Positions 23,401 through 33,969 of a stretch of DNA of 64,000 bases are shown piece after piece (position 1 is the first letter of the stretch; each line of letters starts with the position of its first letter). The notes below the pieces were generated by a model. The model had not been told where the DNA came from, ran no database searches, and saw only the letters and a program-made list of their open reading frames with translations. Both the position numbers and the translations under genes were made by a program. The stretch is taken from assembly GCA_949126835.1 (NCBI GenBank), contig OX421502.1, positions 31,477,227 through 31,541,226 of the forward strand. Direction: 5' to 3'. The stretch comes from Anisus vortex. Taxonomy: Eukaryota; Mollusca; Gastropoda; Planorbidae.

Positions 23401-26400
23401 GAAAACACTTGTTGAGGCTACTTCATATTTACTTCCTAACTAGAAAATCCCGCGCTTAGATAAATATTTTATCAATAGTATCAGAATTTATCAGCGATAA
23501 TCCCTGTTTTTAAATGAAATATGTAAATACATGTATTATCAAATCGACGGAACATGTGTTATTCAATACTAGGCTATGGGCCAATTGAGGCCAATAGGAA
23601 TGTCTGCAGCTGCACCAGTTTTTTTTTTTTTTTGCACATTGATAATATTATGCTAATAGCGTTCATTGACTCCTCGTATAGAAAGACGATTATGTTTATT
23701 GTTTGTAGTAGTTTAGTTTTACTCCAGCTCTGCAGTGTTTGTTTGCTATGGCTCTTCAGTTCTATCCTCGAGAGCTATATGTTGAAATATTATACTTGTA
23801 ATGTATTTCTTTTAAGAAACAATCAATTCAGTTTAATAAAACGTTTTATTGTCGATAGACTTTTTGACAAGACACAAGGAGATTTTTAATACACACATAA
23901 AACAAAAGAGTGGGAGTGAAAACAATATTAGTCTAATAGTCTAAGTCTTAATGATCATTTCGTATTTTTGACATTTTTATCACTCCTTCTCAAAAACACT
24001 AAATGACAAAGATGGAACTAAAACATTGGTTTAACACCAATCATGTCTCTGAGTCTATTAAATCGGAACTGCGACAGTCCCTTTGTTAGAATATCTGCTA
24101 TCATTTCATCTGTTTGACAGTATTTGAGAGTCATAGTCTTATTTTCTATCTGCTCCCTGATGAAATGGTATTTGATGTCAACATGTTTTGCTCTGCCATG
24201 GAATTTCGGATGGTTAGCCATGGCCATAGCTGACTGATTGTCCTCAAAAATAACAGTGGCAACATTTGGGTCACACATCAATCCAGACGTTAGTTGTCTC
24301 AACCAAAGTGCCTTTTGTGCTGCACTTGAAAGTGCCATATACTCAGCTTCTGCTGTGAACAGAGCCACACATGACTGTTTCTTACTTCTCCAACTTATAG
24401 GTCCACTACCCATAAGAAACACATAGCCAGATGTAGACTTTCGATCATCAATGTCACCGGCCCAGTCTGTATCACAGTAACCAACAAATTCATTAGAGTC
24501 ATTGTTGTGGTACACTAGTCCATAATTCTGTGTGCCTTGTAGGTATCTTAGAATTCGTTTTACTGCCGTCCAGTGTTCTTCTGATGGGTGAGCACAGAAT
24601 TTAGCTACATTACTCACAGCATAAGTAATGTCAGGTCTGGTCCAAGTTGACAAATACAGTAGACTACCCACTGCTGATTGGTAAAGTCCCTGATCAAATG
24701 AACTACTTTCTTCTTCCTCTTTTCTCAATTTTACACCGGAGTCCGTTGGAGTTGATACAGGTTTAGAATTAAGCATTCCAAATCTCTCAAGAACTTTGCT
24801 TGTATAACCTGGCTGTCCAAGCCAGATACCATCTTTCTTTCGAGTGAACATCACTTCCAAAAAGGATTTTAATTCACCAAGATCATTTGTGTCAAATTTT
24901 GAAGAAACAGCCTTTTTGACACTTGTTAGAATTGTATTGTTCCTAGCAGCCAATATGATGTCATCAACATATACTGCGATGATGACCATCTCTCCTTCTG
25001 CAGTTGTAAATACACAGGGTTCACTTGATGACTGCTTGAAACCAAGATCTTTCAGATGGTTATCAAGTACTGAGTTCCAACATCGGGGAGATTGCTTTAG
25101 ACCATAGAGACTTTTCTTTAATTTACAAACAAGGTTTTTCTTTCCTTGTTCAACAAATCCTTCTGGTTGTTTCATGTATACTTCTTCCTCTAACACTCCG
25201 TTTAGAAAAGCTGTGGTCACATCCATTTGATGCAACTGTAGATTGTATTTGGCAGCTATAGCAATGACTGTGCGCACAGACTCGGGTCTAACGACTGGGC
25301 TGAATGTTTCATCATAGTCCAGACCATATTTCTGTGAGAAACCCTGCGCAACCAACCGAGCTTTATGTCTCAAAGTTTGTCCCTCAGCATTTACTTTGAT
25401 CTTAAAGACCCACTTGCTTCCTATAGCCTTTCGACCTTCTGGCAGTTCTACTAAGTCCCAGACTTCATTTTCTTGGAGCGATTTGATTTCATTCTCCATT
25501 GCCACTGACCATTGAGACTGGTGTGAGCTTGTCATAGCTTGTCTCACCGTACTGGGTTCTTCTAGATCACGAGTCAAGTTCACCCATTCACCATATCGAT
25601 TTGGTGGACGTGTTGATCTCACTGGTCTATTGGCATCTGGTTGCTCATCTGGTTCACGAACACGTGTCTCATAAGGATCATCAACTTGATTCACTTCTCC
25701 ATCGATATCATTTTCAATAAAGTCCAGTTGCACATATGTTGGCTTCTGAGGAGTTTCCGTCTCCTTCTCAAAACCAAACCTGCATTCATTAAACAGAACG
25801 TCTCGGCTGTAAATTACTTTATCAGTCTTCAGGTTGTATAGGCGATAACCCTTGACATCTGTTCCGTACTTTAGAAAAATGCATTTTTGTGCCTTTGCAT
25901 CGAATTTTTGTCTTTCATCTTTTGGAATGTGAGCATATGCAACACATCAAAACACTCGCAAGTGATCAACACTAGGTTTGTTACCAGTTAACACCTCATA
26001 AGGGGTAGTACCCTGAAGAGCCTTAACAGGACTTCGATTCTGCAGATATACAGCTGTTGACACTGCTTCTGCTCAGAATGTTCGTGGCAACTTTGCTTCA
26101 GCTAGCATGGCACGTGCTGCTTCAACAATTGTCCTGTTCTTCCTCTCTGCTACTCCATTTTGTTCTGGTGTTTTTGGAACAGTCAGTTCATAACGGATCC
26201 CCTCTTTCTTTAAATAACTTTCAAATTCTTTGGAAGTAAACTCTCCTCCATTATCAGTACGTAGGACCTTGAGTTGTTTTTCATATGACTTTTCAACCAT
26301 TGCTTTCCACTCAATGAAACACTTGAAAACATCATCTTTGTGCTTAAGAACATAAACCCAAGTATAGCGACTGCAATCATCAATAAAGGTGAGAAAATAT

Positions 26401-29400
26401 TGAGCTCCACCAAGAGATTGTGTGCTTGTCTTCCCACACACGTCACTGTGGACCAGATCAAGAATATTATTGCTCACCTTTCCACTAGACTGAAATTTGG
26501 CCCTGTGATGTTTGCCTTTTGCCCATGCTTCACACAGATCTCTATCTGTCAACACATCATAATCAAGTCCATCAACTTGTTTTCCTACAGCCAACTTTCC
26601 GAGATTTTGAAAACCTAGATGTCCATAGCGTCTATGCCACAGTTCCTCGCTTTTTTCTAGATCTCCTTTTGCTGTATTACAATGATGCTGATTTTCATAG
26701 TGACACTGATAGTACAGACCACCTGAATGCACTCCTTGTGCTAGCAGTTTACCTTCAGTATCTTTTATAGTACATCCTTGGTAATTAAACTCGACTGTTT
26801 TTCCAGCCTCAGTTGCATGATCTACACTAAAAAGGTTATACTTTAGTTCAGGCACATAGAGTACGTCATGCAACTTGCATACCTTGTGTTTCATACCAGG
26901 TAACTTCATTTTAAGTTTGACAATGCCACGTGCATGTGCAGTCAAATTTCGTCCATCGCCAAGTCCAATATTTAGAGGCTCTTCCAAGTTTGACAACTCT
27001 ATAAATTCTGATTTATTGCAGCACATATGACTCGTTGCGCCTGAGTCAACAATCCAATTTTCATCATCACTGACTGTAGTAGTAGTCAGAGTCTCTCCTA
27101 GCTTTAGCATCAGTGGGATGTGCCCTATGTTGCCAGTGTTTGCTTGTTTCTTGTCTTTTTAGTTCAGGACAATCTCGTTTTCTGTGTCCATTCCTCTTAC
27201 ACTGATAACACTGAGGACCTTTCTTTGTTTTCTTCTCTTTTGACACGAGTGCTCTACTTGGTTCTTCTTCTCTTCGCTGTGATATCTTCCTCTCTTCATG
27301 AAGCAATCTCTCAGTTACAAGTTCCATCTTTGGAACTTCTGAGCAAGCCTCAAGAGCAGTTACCAACATATTGTAAGATTCAGGAAGGCTAGCAAGTAGG
27401 TGAACCACTCTGTCCTCTTCATCAACGGCGTCTCCTACCAATGCAAGCTCATTGAAAATCTCTGTTAAAGTTTTAACATGTTCATGCACAGAGTCCCCAT
27501 CTTTCATTCTAAGTGTCAATAATCTTCTTTTTAGAGCCAGTCTGTTGGCCCATGTTTTCTTTTGAAACTGATCCCTTAGTTTTTCCCATACAATCTTAGG
27601 TTCAACTGGATTCCCAATTATATACAACAGTGAAGGGTCCAATGCCAAAACAATAATAGCCAAAGCCTTATCTCTCCTTGCATTAAATTTTGCAACCTTT
27701 TCAGACTCTTCTTCACCGGGTACAACTTCAGAACCAGTTACAATACCCCAGAGTCCATCTTTCATCAATGCCATCTGGCACTGAATCTTCCAGGTTGAAT
27801 AATTTGAACCAACAAGAGGAATAATAATGCCTGTATTCATATTTGACATTCTTAATAATTCTTATGTCTTAATCAAGTTGATATTGACAACAATAAATAT
27901 TCTTTTCTTCAGCCCTCATAGTATTTATAAATCTATTGATTCCAGTAGGCTATATAAGTTAATTCACAATCACAATCAGTTCAAAACTAACTATCGACAT
28001 TAGGTTAGACTTAGACTGAATCAGTCAGTAGTCTATCAGAATAAAACGTTAATTATCACTTTTACAGATAATACATTAACACAGCGCTCAATCGTTCTGG
28101 GCCCATAACCTGTTGAAATATTATACTTGTAATGTATTTCTTTTAAGAAACAATCAATTCAGTTTAATAAAACGTTTTATTGTCGATAGACTTTTTGACA
28201 AGACACAAGGAGATTTTTAATACACACATAAAACAAAAGAGTGGGAGTGAAAACAATAAAATTATTAGTCTAATAGTCTAAGTCTTAATGATCATTTCGT
28301 ATTTTTGACATTTTTATCAATTTTACTTTTATTGTGTTGGATCTCTAACATGTAAGTGCAGAATTGACTTGTGTCAGACTTTGCACCTTTTTGTTTCTTT
28401 GCGGCGTCTAATTAAAAACTGTATTTATTTTGTATGTGCTTGGCCTGCAAAGAGGTAGGCATTGGACTAATCACACAATCCATGCGAGCCGTAAACTTTC
28501 ACACATTTTCAAACCCTCTATTTAGCTTCGAAACTTATTTAGCTCACCATTTAACTTTCATTTCTCTTAAATTATGTATATTATTATATGTCTCAGTGCT
28601 ATTGTATTGTCTCTAGTAAACATCGACTGAACATGAACAGACAACTCCTGTCCATTTCCCCCAAAGAAGAAGACATCGGTTATCGCCTGGTGTTTCGGCA
28701 GACGGAGACCATCAACGAGATCACTACACCAAAGGTACAACCAGTGTTCGAATACTAAAAGTATATTTGTGTGACAGATTTTAACACTATATTTTGGTAT
28801 CCAAATCGTAATTTCACTTCCGAAATTCCAGATGAGACAAAGCACTTATTGACCTAGAATACTATTTTTTTCTTTCTCCAAAAAATATTTTTAAATTGCA
28901 AAAAATTGTCCATGTCCGTATTTTTTTTTAAAAAGCTTTTCACAACGTTTAGAGATTCTCAAAAGCGTACGAACATGGCGAAAAATGAATAGATATTCGT
29001 GTATGAAAGTTTTAGTAATATTAAAAGTCTGTAGATATTATTGTTTTTTTATTTATCAATGTACAGGACACAATAGAAGTTGTTTGTGCCAAAAAAGTCA
29101 TTTTAGGCCTATCAAGACTTGCTCTGAGTCAAATTGAATGGAATCCTCTTAGGTAAAAGTTTTGTTTGCACTGCTTGTTTAAAAAATAGTAATTCATTTC
29201 TGAGAAATTTCCCGTAAATATATATAGTCTATAAATAACATGCAGTTACCCAAGTTACAGCCACCCCACTGCCCCCAAAGGTCTGTCTACGCTGCCTGGT
29301 AATTATGTTGGTACAACTTTAGGACTGTCGGCGTCACCGAATTCAAAAGTGTCTTTAAAAACAGACGAGACTTCCGGCTCTATAACCCGAGGCTAAACGT

Positions 29401-30665
29401 GAAAACGTCAAATACACGATAGATAGACCGACAATTAATGTCATTTTCTCTCACATATCTAGAAGAAATTTATCAACGATTTTTTTTTATGTACATGAAC
29501 TATGAGATCTATGAAAAAATGGTATGAATTTACGAAAAATATAAGATATTGCTTAGCCTAATATCAAAGCAGTCAATATCGGAACATGGAGACCATATGT
29601 TAGTACAAGGAAATGGGAGGGAATTGGGTTTTACGCTCTTCCGAAACTACAGTTGGGCGGCCGCCCCAGGCACCACATTTTCAATCTTCGCCAAATTGAT
29701 ACTTTAAAAAGCCGATAAATACGTTTTCATATTGGTTTTTCGACTAAAACTTCAGATTAAGAAAAATAATGTTCTAACACATTAGCCTACGCCCCCTTAA
29801 CTGTTTAATAAATAATAATGTAAATAAAAAAGGTTTAGAGTTTAGATAAACGCCATCCCTCCTCCGCGCATTTTCCCCACTGATGCTATGAAGATTAATG
29901 ATAAATAACAATTTTGAAATACACTTTGTTAGCCCGTTCGAAGAGAATGGTACAAACTTCTAGTTATGGGACCTTTATATGGTATATATTCTACCTATTT
30001 ACATACATTTATATAATATATTATTATACTCTACCTATATTCATTATGCAATGTTTATACGTATCATTTTCCACAGAGACGGCAGAGTCTGGGAGGCAAT
30101 AAACGCTGTCCGTGATGTCAAAGCTATTAAGATATTTATCTCTTTCCCAACACGTTGGTGGATGGACAACTCTACGTACCCTGCTCGCGTGACCTACTCT
30201 GATCTATCATTTAGCAGCTTCTACGACTGGGGGCGTTCCGATGCCACTGGCCATTACATCATGTTGGCCAGCTACGCCGACGAGTCACAGGCCAAGTTTT
30301 TAGCTGAACTCAATAACGGTGGCACGAATTTCAACGGCTCCCTTAATGGCGCGCACAGGGTCAACAAAGAGGTGCTTGACACCATTCTGGATGACCTCGC
30401 CGAGGCGTACGGAACTGATCGCGTGCACATCCCGGAACCCATCTCGGCTATGGCCCAGTTCTGGGGTTCTTATCCCTTCGGTGGCGGCTGGGTTGTGTGG
30501 AAATACGGCTACCGTTACGATGACGTCATTGCCACGGTTCAGAGACCGTCTCTCACCGATGACGTGTTTTATGTTGGGGCAGATCACTCCGTGGGCTTTC
30601 AAACTGGTTGGTCTGAGGGTGCCTACAACGCTGTGGACAGAGTTATCGATCGTTACTTCAAGTAA
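17319..30665 (+). CDS. LAAO gene 2: secreted L-amino-acid oxidase, escapin/aplysianin type
   Basis: Nine exons: 17319-17410, 18270-18509, 20476-20620, 20777-20878, 22685-22816, 23165-23251, 28617-28734, 29067-29152, 30077-30665, all with GT-AG introns. About 530 residues. Exon 1 gives a signal peptide ([20 protein letters not shown], hydrophobic core then Cys). The body has VGAGPSG, R-x-[20 protein letters not shown] and the C-terminal VGADH...GWSEGAY, as expected for an FAD-dependent LAAO releasing H2O2. No stop or frameshift from exon 2 on. Exon 1 and exon 2 do not join in frame with the obvious splice sites, just as in gene 3. Intron 6 carries a 4.5-kb Copia element. Substrate and expression are inferred. 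Confidence 0.92.
17411..18269. other. Intron 1 of LAAO gene 2
   Basis: Contains a ~40-bp direct duplication (GAAGGGTGTGGATATACATG twice at 17429 and 17465) and blocks conserved with introns 1 of genes 1 and 3, notably around 17600-17710. No further coding exon could be assigned with confidence. Confidence 0.6.
18270..18509 (+). CDS. LAAO gene 2 exon 2
   Basis: Acceptor gtcaacag|AC, donor CTGG|gtaatt. 240 nt. Encodes [26 protein letters not shown] and [10 protein letters not shown]. Nearly identical to gene 1 at synonymous sites in its first half. Confidence 0.93.
18726..19004. mobile_element. Palindromic MITE, copy 2
   Basis: Left TAATAAGATGGACCACTTGC; right end inverted reads GACTATAATAAGATAGAACG. 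Internal TGTATACAACTTTCAATTTT is shared with other copies. Intron 2 of gene 2; gene 3 lacks this interval. Confidence 0.75.
19005..20475. other. Rest of intron 2, LAAO gene 2
   Basis: AT-rich, alignable in blocks with intron 2 of gene 3 (for example 19480-19900 with 43390-43800). Nothing coding is seen; the frame at 19694-19885 is not kept in gene 3. Confidence 0.6.
20476..20620 (+). CDS. LAAO gene 2 exon 3
   Basis: Acceptor ctgtcag|GT, donor TTTAA|gtacta. 145 nt. Encodes [19 protein letters not shown] and [15 protein letters not shown]. Confidence 0.92.
20777..20878 (+). CDS. LAAO gene 2 exon 4
   Basis: Acceptor tttaaag|CC, donor TTCC|gtaaat. 102 nt. Encodes [19 protein letters not shown] and DGRYLYTVP. 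The acceptor pyrimidine tract is a long T run. Confidence 0.92.
21640..22300 (-). mobile_element. LINE ORF2 3' fragment in gene 2 intron 4 (shared with gene 3)
   Basis: The minus strand gives decayed C-terminal LINE sequence (an RKRGRPKNTWRFEMEA-type run near 21840-21900). The same fragment, same orientation, occupies intron 4 of gene 3 at 44945-45545, so it was there before that duplication. Gene 1 intron 4 lacks it. Confidence 0.8.
22350..22563 (+). repeat. tRNA-derived SINE copy
   Basis: GGTAGCCGAGCGGCAACGCG (A box) and TTAGTTCGAATCC (B box), then CTGAGTCTACCCAGCTCTGA and the ATGATCAG...GAAGGTTACTTTACTT end. Gene 2 intron 4 only; the gene 3 intron reads through an empty site near 45550. 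Confidence 0.88.
22685..22816 (+). CDS. LAAO gene 2 exon 5
   Basis: Acceptor ttcgacag|AA, donor TACGA|gtgagt. 132 nt. Encodes [18 protein letters not shown] and a stretch ending EANVGPY. Confidence 0.92.
23165..23251 (+). CDS. LAAO gene 2 exon 6
   Basis: Acceptor ttttttcag|CG, donor ACCAG|gtaagt. 87 nt. Encodes [19 protein letters not shown] and ends LNANTR. Confidence 0.92.
23780..23982 (-). repeat. Copia 3' LTR
   Basis: 203 bp, begins TG and ends CA on the element strand. Matches 28111-28319 except that it lacks 6 bases near 23930. Confidence 0.95.
23983..23991 (-). promoter_or_regulatory. Copia polypurine tract
   Basis: GAGAAGGAG on the element strand directly before the 3' LTR, the expected plus-strand primer. 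Confidence 0.75.
24018..25733 (-). pseudogene. Copia pol, reverse transcriptase and RNase H part
   Basis: Continuous 571-codon frame. Reverse transcriptase: WVFKIKVNAEGQTLRHKARL, then DVTTAFLNG, then YVDDIILA with the DD catalytic pair. RNase H: YCDTDWAGD, RKSTSGYVF, TAEAEYMAL and EDNQSAM. Ends TAG shortly before the polypurine tract. This part is intact, but it is cut off from the upstream pol part by two stops, so it is broken as a polyprotein. Confidence 0.95.
25734..27110 (-). pseudogene. Copia pol, protease and integrase part
   Basis: Protease motif WIVDSGATSHMC, integrase zinc region LWHRRYGHL...LCEAWAKGKHH, and core HSDVCG, RTDNGGEF and NGVAERKNR giving the D, D, E triad. Two in-frame TGA codons: after KLPRTF (about 26075, usually a Trp) and after HLRVF (about 25945, usually a Gly). 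CEAWAKG has Trp where the zinc-binding Cys is expected. The frame is shifted one base relative to gag. Confidence 0.93.
27067..27849 (-). CDS. Copia gag
   Basis: 260 codons from an ATG at 27849. UBN2-type gag: LVGSNYSTWKIQCQMALM at the N-terminus, LRDQFQKKTWANRLALKR in the middle, and a zinc knuckle CYQCKRNGHRKRDC (C-x2-C-x4-H-x4-C) near residue 215. Ends in a stop after DYYYSQ, overlapping the pol frame by about 44 bases. Confidence 0.93.
   Translation of the reverse strand: MSNMNTGIIIPLVGSNYSTWKIQCQMALMKDGLWGIVTGSEVVPGEEESEKVAKFNARRDKALAIIVLALDPSLLYIIGNPVEPKIVWEKLRDQFQKKTWANRLALKRRLLTLRMKDGDSVHEHVKTLTEIFNELALVGDAVDEEDRVVHLLASLPESYNMLVTALEACSEVPKMELVTERLLHEERKISQRREEEPSRALVSKEKKTKKGPQCYQCKRNGHRKRDCPELKRQETSKHWQHRAHPTDAKARRDSDYYYSQ
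28097..28110 (-). promoter_or_regulatory. Copia primer binding site: initiator tRNA-Met anticodon arm
   Basis: CTGGGCCCATAACC directly abuts the 5' LTR on the + strand. It equals the anticodon stem-loop of eukaryotic initiator tRNA-Met, so the element strand pairs with a cleaved half tRNA, as known for Drosophila copia. Confidence 0.9.
28111..28319 (-). repeat. Copia 5' LTR
   Basis: 209 bp, begins TGATAAAAATGTC and ends CAACA on the element strand; should carry the element promoter and polyadenylation site. Flank on its outer side is intron 6 of LAAO gene 2. Confidence 0.95.
28617..28734 (+). CDS. LAAO gene 2 exon 7
   Basis: Acceptor gtctctag|TA, donor CAAAG|gtacaa. 118 nt. Encodes [19 protein letters not shown] and ends NEITTPK. 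One codon longer than gene 3 within SPKEED. Confidence 0.92.
29067..29152 (+). CDS. LAAO gene 2 exon 8
   Basis: Acceptor atgtacag|GA, donor CTTAG|gtaaaa. 86 nt. Encodes [20 protein letters not shown] and ends WNPLR. Confidence 0.92.
29153..30076. other. Intron 8 of LAAO gene 2
   Basis: AT-rich; aligns in blocks with gene 3 intron 8, including GTTGGGCGGCCGCCCCAGGC near 29653. Nothing else is recognised. Confidence 0.6.
30077..30665 (+). CDS. LAAO gene 2 last exon
   Basis: Acceptor ttccacag|AG; 589 nt ending DRYFK then TAA. Contains [37 protein letters not shown] and VGADHSVGF...GWSEGAYN. Very close to gene 3. Confidence 0.95.
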
Positions 30666-30766
30666 CGCAATTTTAAATCCACTAATTGTGTCCCCACTTT
30701 CCTACTTTCATTGTACTCTAATAATTTCTATATTGGCTTTCGTCAATTCGTGAATGAACTATAGAC

Positions 30767-30938
30767 CAGGGATCGGCAACGTTTTGATAATAGTGTGCCA
30801 ACGTAGGATTTTTAATTCATTCAGAGTGCCAACAACCTTAAAGGCAACCCTCTCTTTTCTAGTAGAAGAAACTCTAATTGTCCCTTGTTGGGAGTAATGA
30901 CAATGGCTACGACGCGTGTCGTAGGTTGCCGACCCCTG
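30767..30938. mobile_element. hAT MITE (172 bp) downstream of LAAO gene 2, 8-bp TSD ctatagac
   Basis: Termini CAGGGATCGGCAAC and, inverted, CAGGGGTCGGCAAC. Exact duplications ctatagac at 30759-30766 and 30939-30946. The matching site below gene 3 (about 49872) is empty, reading ccatagactatt. Confidence 0.94.
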
Positions 30939-31311
30939 CTATAGACTATTTAGATTTGACATTCGGAAAAAAAAATTAAAATAATAGCATAGTAAGTTTT
31001 TTTCTTTTTTAAATTTATCGAATTAAAATAGAATTTTAAAAGTTTTCCCAAATGTCATGGCCTTGACGGTGTTTTAATTTTTTTTATTCGTCTGTTTTGT
31101 TGGAACATTTATTTTGAATTTTCACAAAAGCAACACATTTACTATTCTTTTTCATTCTAAATATTGTTAATAAAGGGCTTCAAACAACAAGGCCTATAGC
31201 TACGGTGGATTACACGGTGGTTCCCAGGTTTATTTCTTTTACATACAGTTTGGTATTGGTGTGGGTCATCTGCGGCCACACCTTGGTATGAGCTGGAGGA
31301 CAGGCTTGGAT

Positions 31312-31477
31312 TAGAGATTGAAATTGAACCGAACCCGAAACGAACACACCGAACTCAAACTGTGTTTACCAACGAACCGAACTCTGCCGGCGACAGAACC
31401 GAACCCGAACATATTGTCTCAGCAACCAAACCGAACCGAACCCGAACTTCTAAATGTGGGTTCGATTGCCATCTCTA
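31312..31477. mobile_element. MITE (166 bp) with AACCGAACCCGAAC interior
   Basis: Ends TAGAGATTGAAATTGAACC and, inverted, TAGAGATGGCAATCGAACC; flanked by gcttggat / gcttggag (8 bp, one mismatch). Absent from the gene 3 flank near 50255. The interior is rich in CCGAAC repeats. Confidence 0.8.
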
Positions 31478-31904
31478 GCTTGGAGCACATGTTCTGTGTT
31501 ACCAAGAGACATTCCACACAGACAATCTTATATAGTTCCAATTGCTTAATATCTAGATGCGAACTAGAAATATTAAAATTATTGATATATTTTGTTATAT
31601 CGCTGTAAGCATAATGAGGATTATTTATATAGTGCATCTTTCCATGCTAATGAAATTAACATGCTCGGTGCGCTAAAAAAATCCTCAATACATTTAATTA
31701 TCGTGAATTTGTTTATATGTTTGTAATATATATATATATTCAAACTGCTTTCAGTTTTGATTAAATTATTATGTAACCATTCAAGCTCCCCTTTGAATTT
31801 GTTTCGTCTACATTAAAATATATAGTCATTCATTTTTGCTTTTGAATTAGTTTAAAACTAGGTCAATCAGTTTTATTTTTGAATTTAAATGAAAATGTAA
31901 AACT

Positions 31905-32195
31905 GGATAGCAAAGTTGACAGTGAGCTCGTCTCACAAGCTCAACATCCTGGGTTCGACCCATGGTGCAGACAATAAGAAAATACAAATTCCAGGCCGAT
32001 TTGCAGAGGAGATGGGCGCCACCAAGTCTACCAAGCCCACAGAACGGACTAATGGATACGCTGAGAGTAACTTCGGTTTGGGAGGGGAGACCTACGGAAG
32101 ATGTCCTAGCATGCAATTGTCCGGAATTTTTATCTCTGCTCCTATCTCGGAGAACAAAAGAAAAACCTCTTATCTATCCCTGGACCTGAAAGCAA
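31905..32195 (+). repeat. Possible second tRNA-like SINE
   Basis: CAACATCCTGGGTTCGACCC supplies a good B box; the A box is weak. Followed by about 200 bp of moderately GC-rich unique sequence and bordering module B. Confidence 0.45.
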
Positions 32196-32279
32196 TAAGC
32201 GTATTCTGTCGCAGGCATCATGTCACACGTATTCTGTCACAAGCATTCTGTCACAACCATTCTTTTACAAGCATTCTGT

Positions 32280-33326
32280 TGTCAGGATGTATTTAGGATT
32301 AGGACATCAACCTGGCAGAAGTTGGGCGATGAAAGGGGTGCGGAGTCGTAGGTGAGTGGGGTAGTAGTGGCAGGTCGTCGTGGGGTATGAATTACCGTGA
32401 CTGGAATCGCCCTGGAATAATTATTATTTCTCTCTTGGCTCGTTAGATATTATGACGGACACAACAAATAGTTCTAAGCAGGCAAATAAATCGTTGGTTA
32501 AGTTCAGGTGTTTATTATCATTTCAATTCTTCACTCAATGGCAAGATACATATATGAATTTACACAGGCTTCAGTTAACACTCAACACATGGTACTGCTA
32601 GGTTATCCAAAATTTAGGCAAACGTAGCTGTGTTCATGAAAATACTTAGACTGACAAAATATCTATCTATACACATGTAGGCGGTATATCCTATGGAACA
32701 ACTGAATAAGTGGAGGCTAGAATCGAACAACCTTCTCCACCAAGCACTTGAGCCGAAGTGTCCTAAAACTAGTTAAGCCCGCTTTCGTGCATTTTAGTCA
32801 CGTGATCAGTGGTCAATTTGATTGGATAGCTACATTAGTTTAGAATTACATATGTTCTGGTTGGCTGGTTTGCTTGCATAAAGGATTGACTATTGGGGGG
32901 GGGGGGGGAATTTAGGAGTCGGTGTAAGTGAACAATTAGTACTGCCGACTTTTGCGGGGTGGGGCCCAGGGAAAAAGGGGGGGGGGTAGACGTATACGGA
33001 GATACAAAGGATAAGATAATGACTTATTTCCCTTGATGTACCTGTGTCAATTGGTTCTGGTCGAGCTCAGCCCAAGGTGCTTACGTATGTGCGAGACGCT
33101 TCGCTCCAGATGTCACTACTTCGAGTGGATAAGGGGCTTGACCACGGGCGCTGAGTAGGGGATGAGAGGAGATAATGAAAAAGGTGTAGCAGTGGGTGGG
33201 GGTGTCTACAGGTGGGTGGGGGTTTCTACAGGTGGGTGGGGGTTTTACGTGTATGCTGAGTTTAGCAAAATAAATGAGTATTTACTATCCAAATACAACA
33301 TGAATCATAATTGACAGCATAATAGA

Positions 33327-33357
<31 letters not shown>

Positions 33358-33664
33358 CATTAAAGAATACACACACATACAATCACACATACAAAGAGTG
33401 TAATACCAATTGGCTGAATCAAGTAGCAAACTCTGAATTCGGGAATGAAAAAGTGTAGAGAGGGTTAAAGAGAGGTGATGAGAGGAGTGGTGGAGGATTT
33501 CACTTGCGTAAGGAGAGGGGAAGAGGTAATGGCGTCCCCTACTCTCTTCTTCCTAACCTAGACTTTGCGCTAATCTATGGTTCGCTTGCTATGCTTGGGT
33601 CTGTCTATGTATGCTATCTGACTAAGAGTGCTAATTGTCGCGATTTAATTCCAGAATCGTGACA
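32280..33664. mobile_element. Solo LTR (1,385 bp) with 5-bp TSD tctgt
   Basis: Begins TGTCAGGATG and ends ATCGTGACA, so both ends carry TGTCA inverted. Flanked by exact 5-bp duplication tctgt (32275-32279, 33665-33669) inside the 14-bp array. No internal coding sequence remains. Length and ends suggest a Gypsy-type LTR. It contains a GTGGGTGGGGGT triplication (33190-33245) and a TA microsatellite near 33330. Confidence 0.88.
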
Positions 33665-33969
33665 TCTGTTACAAGCAATGTTACAGGCATTCGTTCACAA
33701 TTATTCTGTTATTATTATTATTAACCTGACTAATGAGAGTCAATATTTAAAGTTGTACTTATTTACAAAGGCGTATTCTCCCAAAAACGTTACTATAAGT
33801 TTTAAGCTGTACAAACATGGCGTCTCTGCTTTCCGCTCACACCAGCTAGTAATCCAAGTTAAATTAGCGAGAAATGGCGAAAGACAACGATGTGAAAGTA
33901 ATCTAAATGATGGCGTCACTAAAAAATGGACATGAAATGCTTTTTCCCAATACTAAATTGTGAATTTCC

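Larger units (their letters stand above)
23780..28319 (-). mobile_element. Full-length Copia-type LTR retrotransposon in LAAO gene 2 intron 6
   Basis: 4,540 bp, antisense to the host gene. Order on the minus strand: 5' LTR (28111-28319), primer site, leader, gag (27849-27067), protease and integrase, reverse transcriptase and RNase H (to 24018), polypurine tract, 3' LTR (23780-23982). PR-INT-RT-RH order is diagnostic of Copia. The LTRs are identical apart from a 6-bp indel, so insertion is recent. The coding part nevertheless has a gag-pol frame change and two stops. I could not find a 5-bp target duplication (ctata left, atttt right). Confidence 0.96.
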
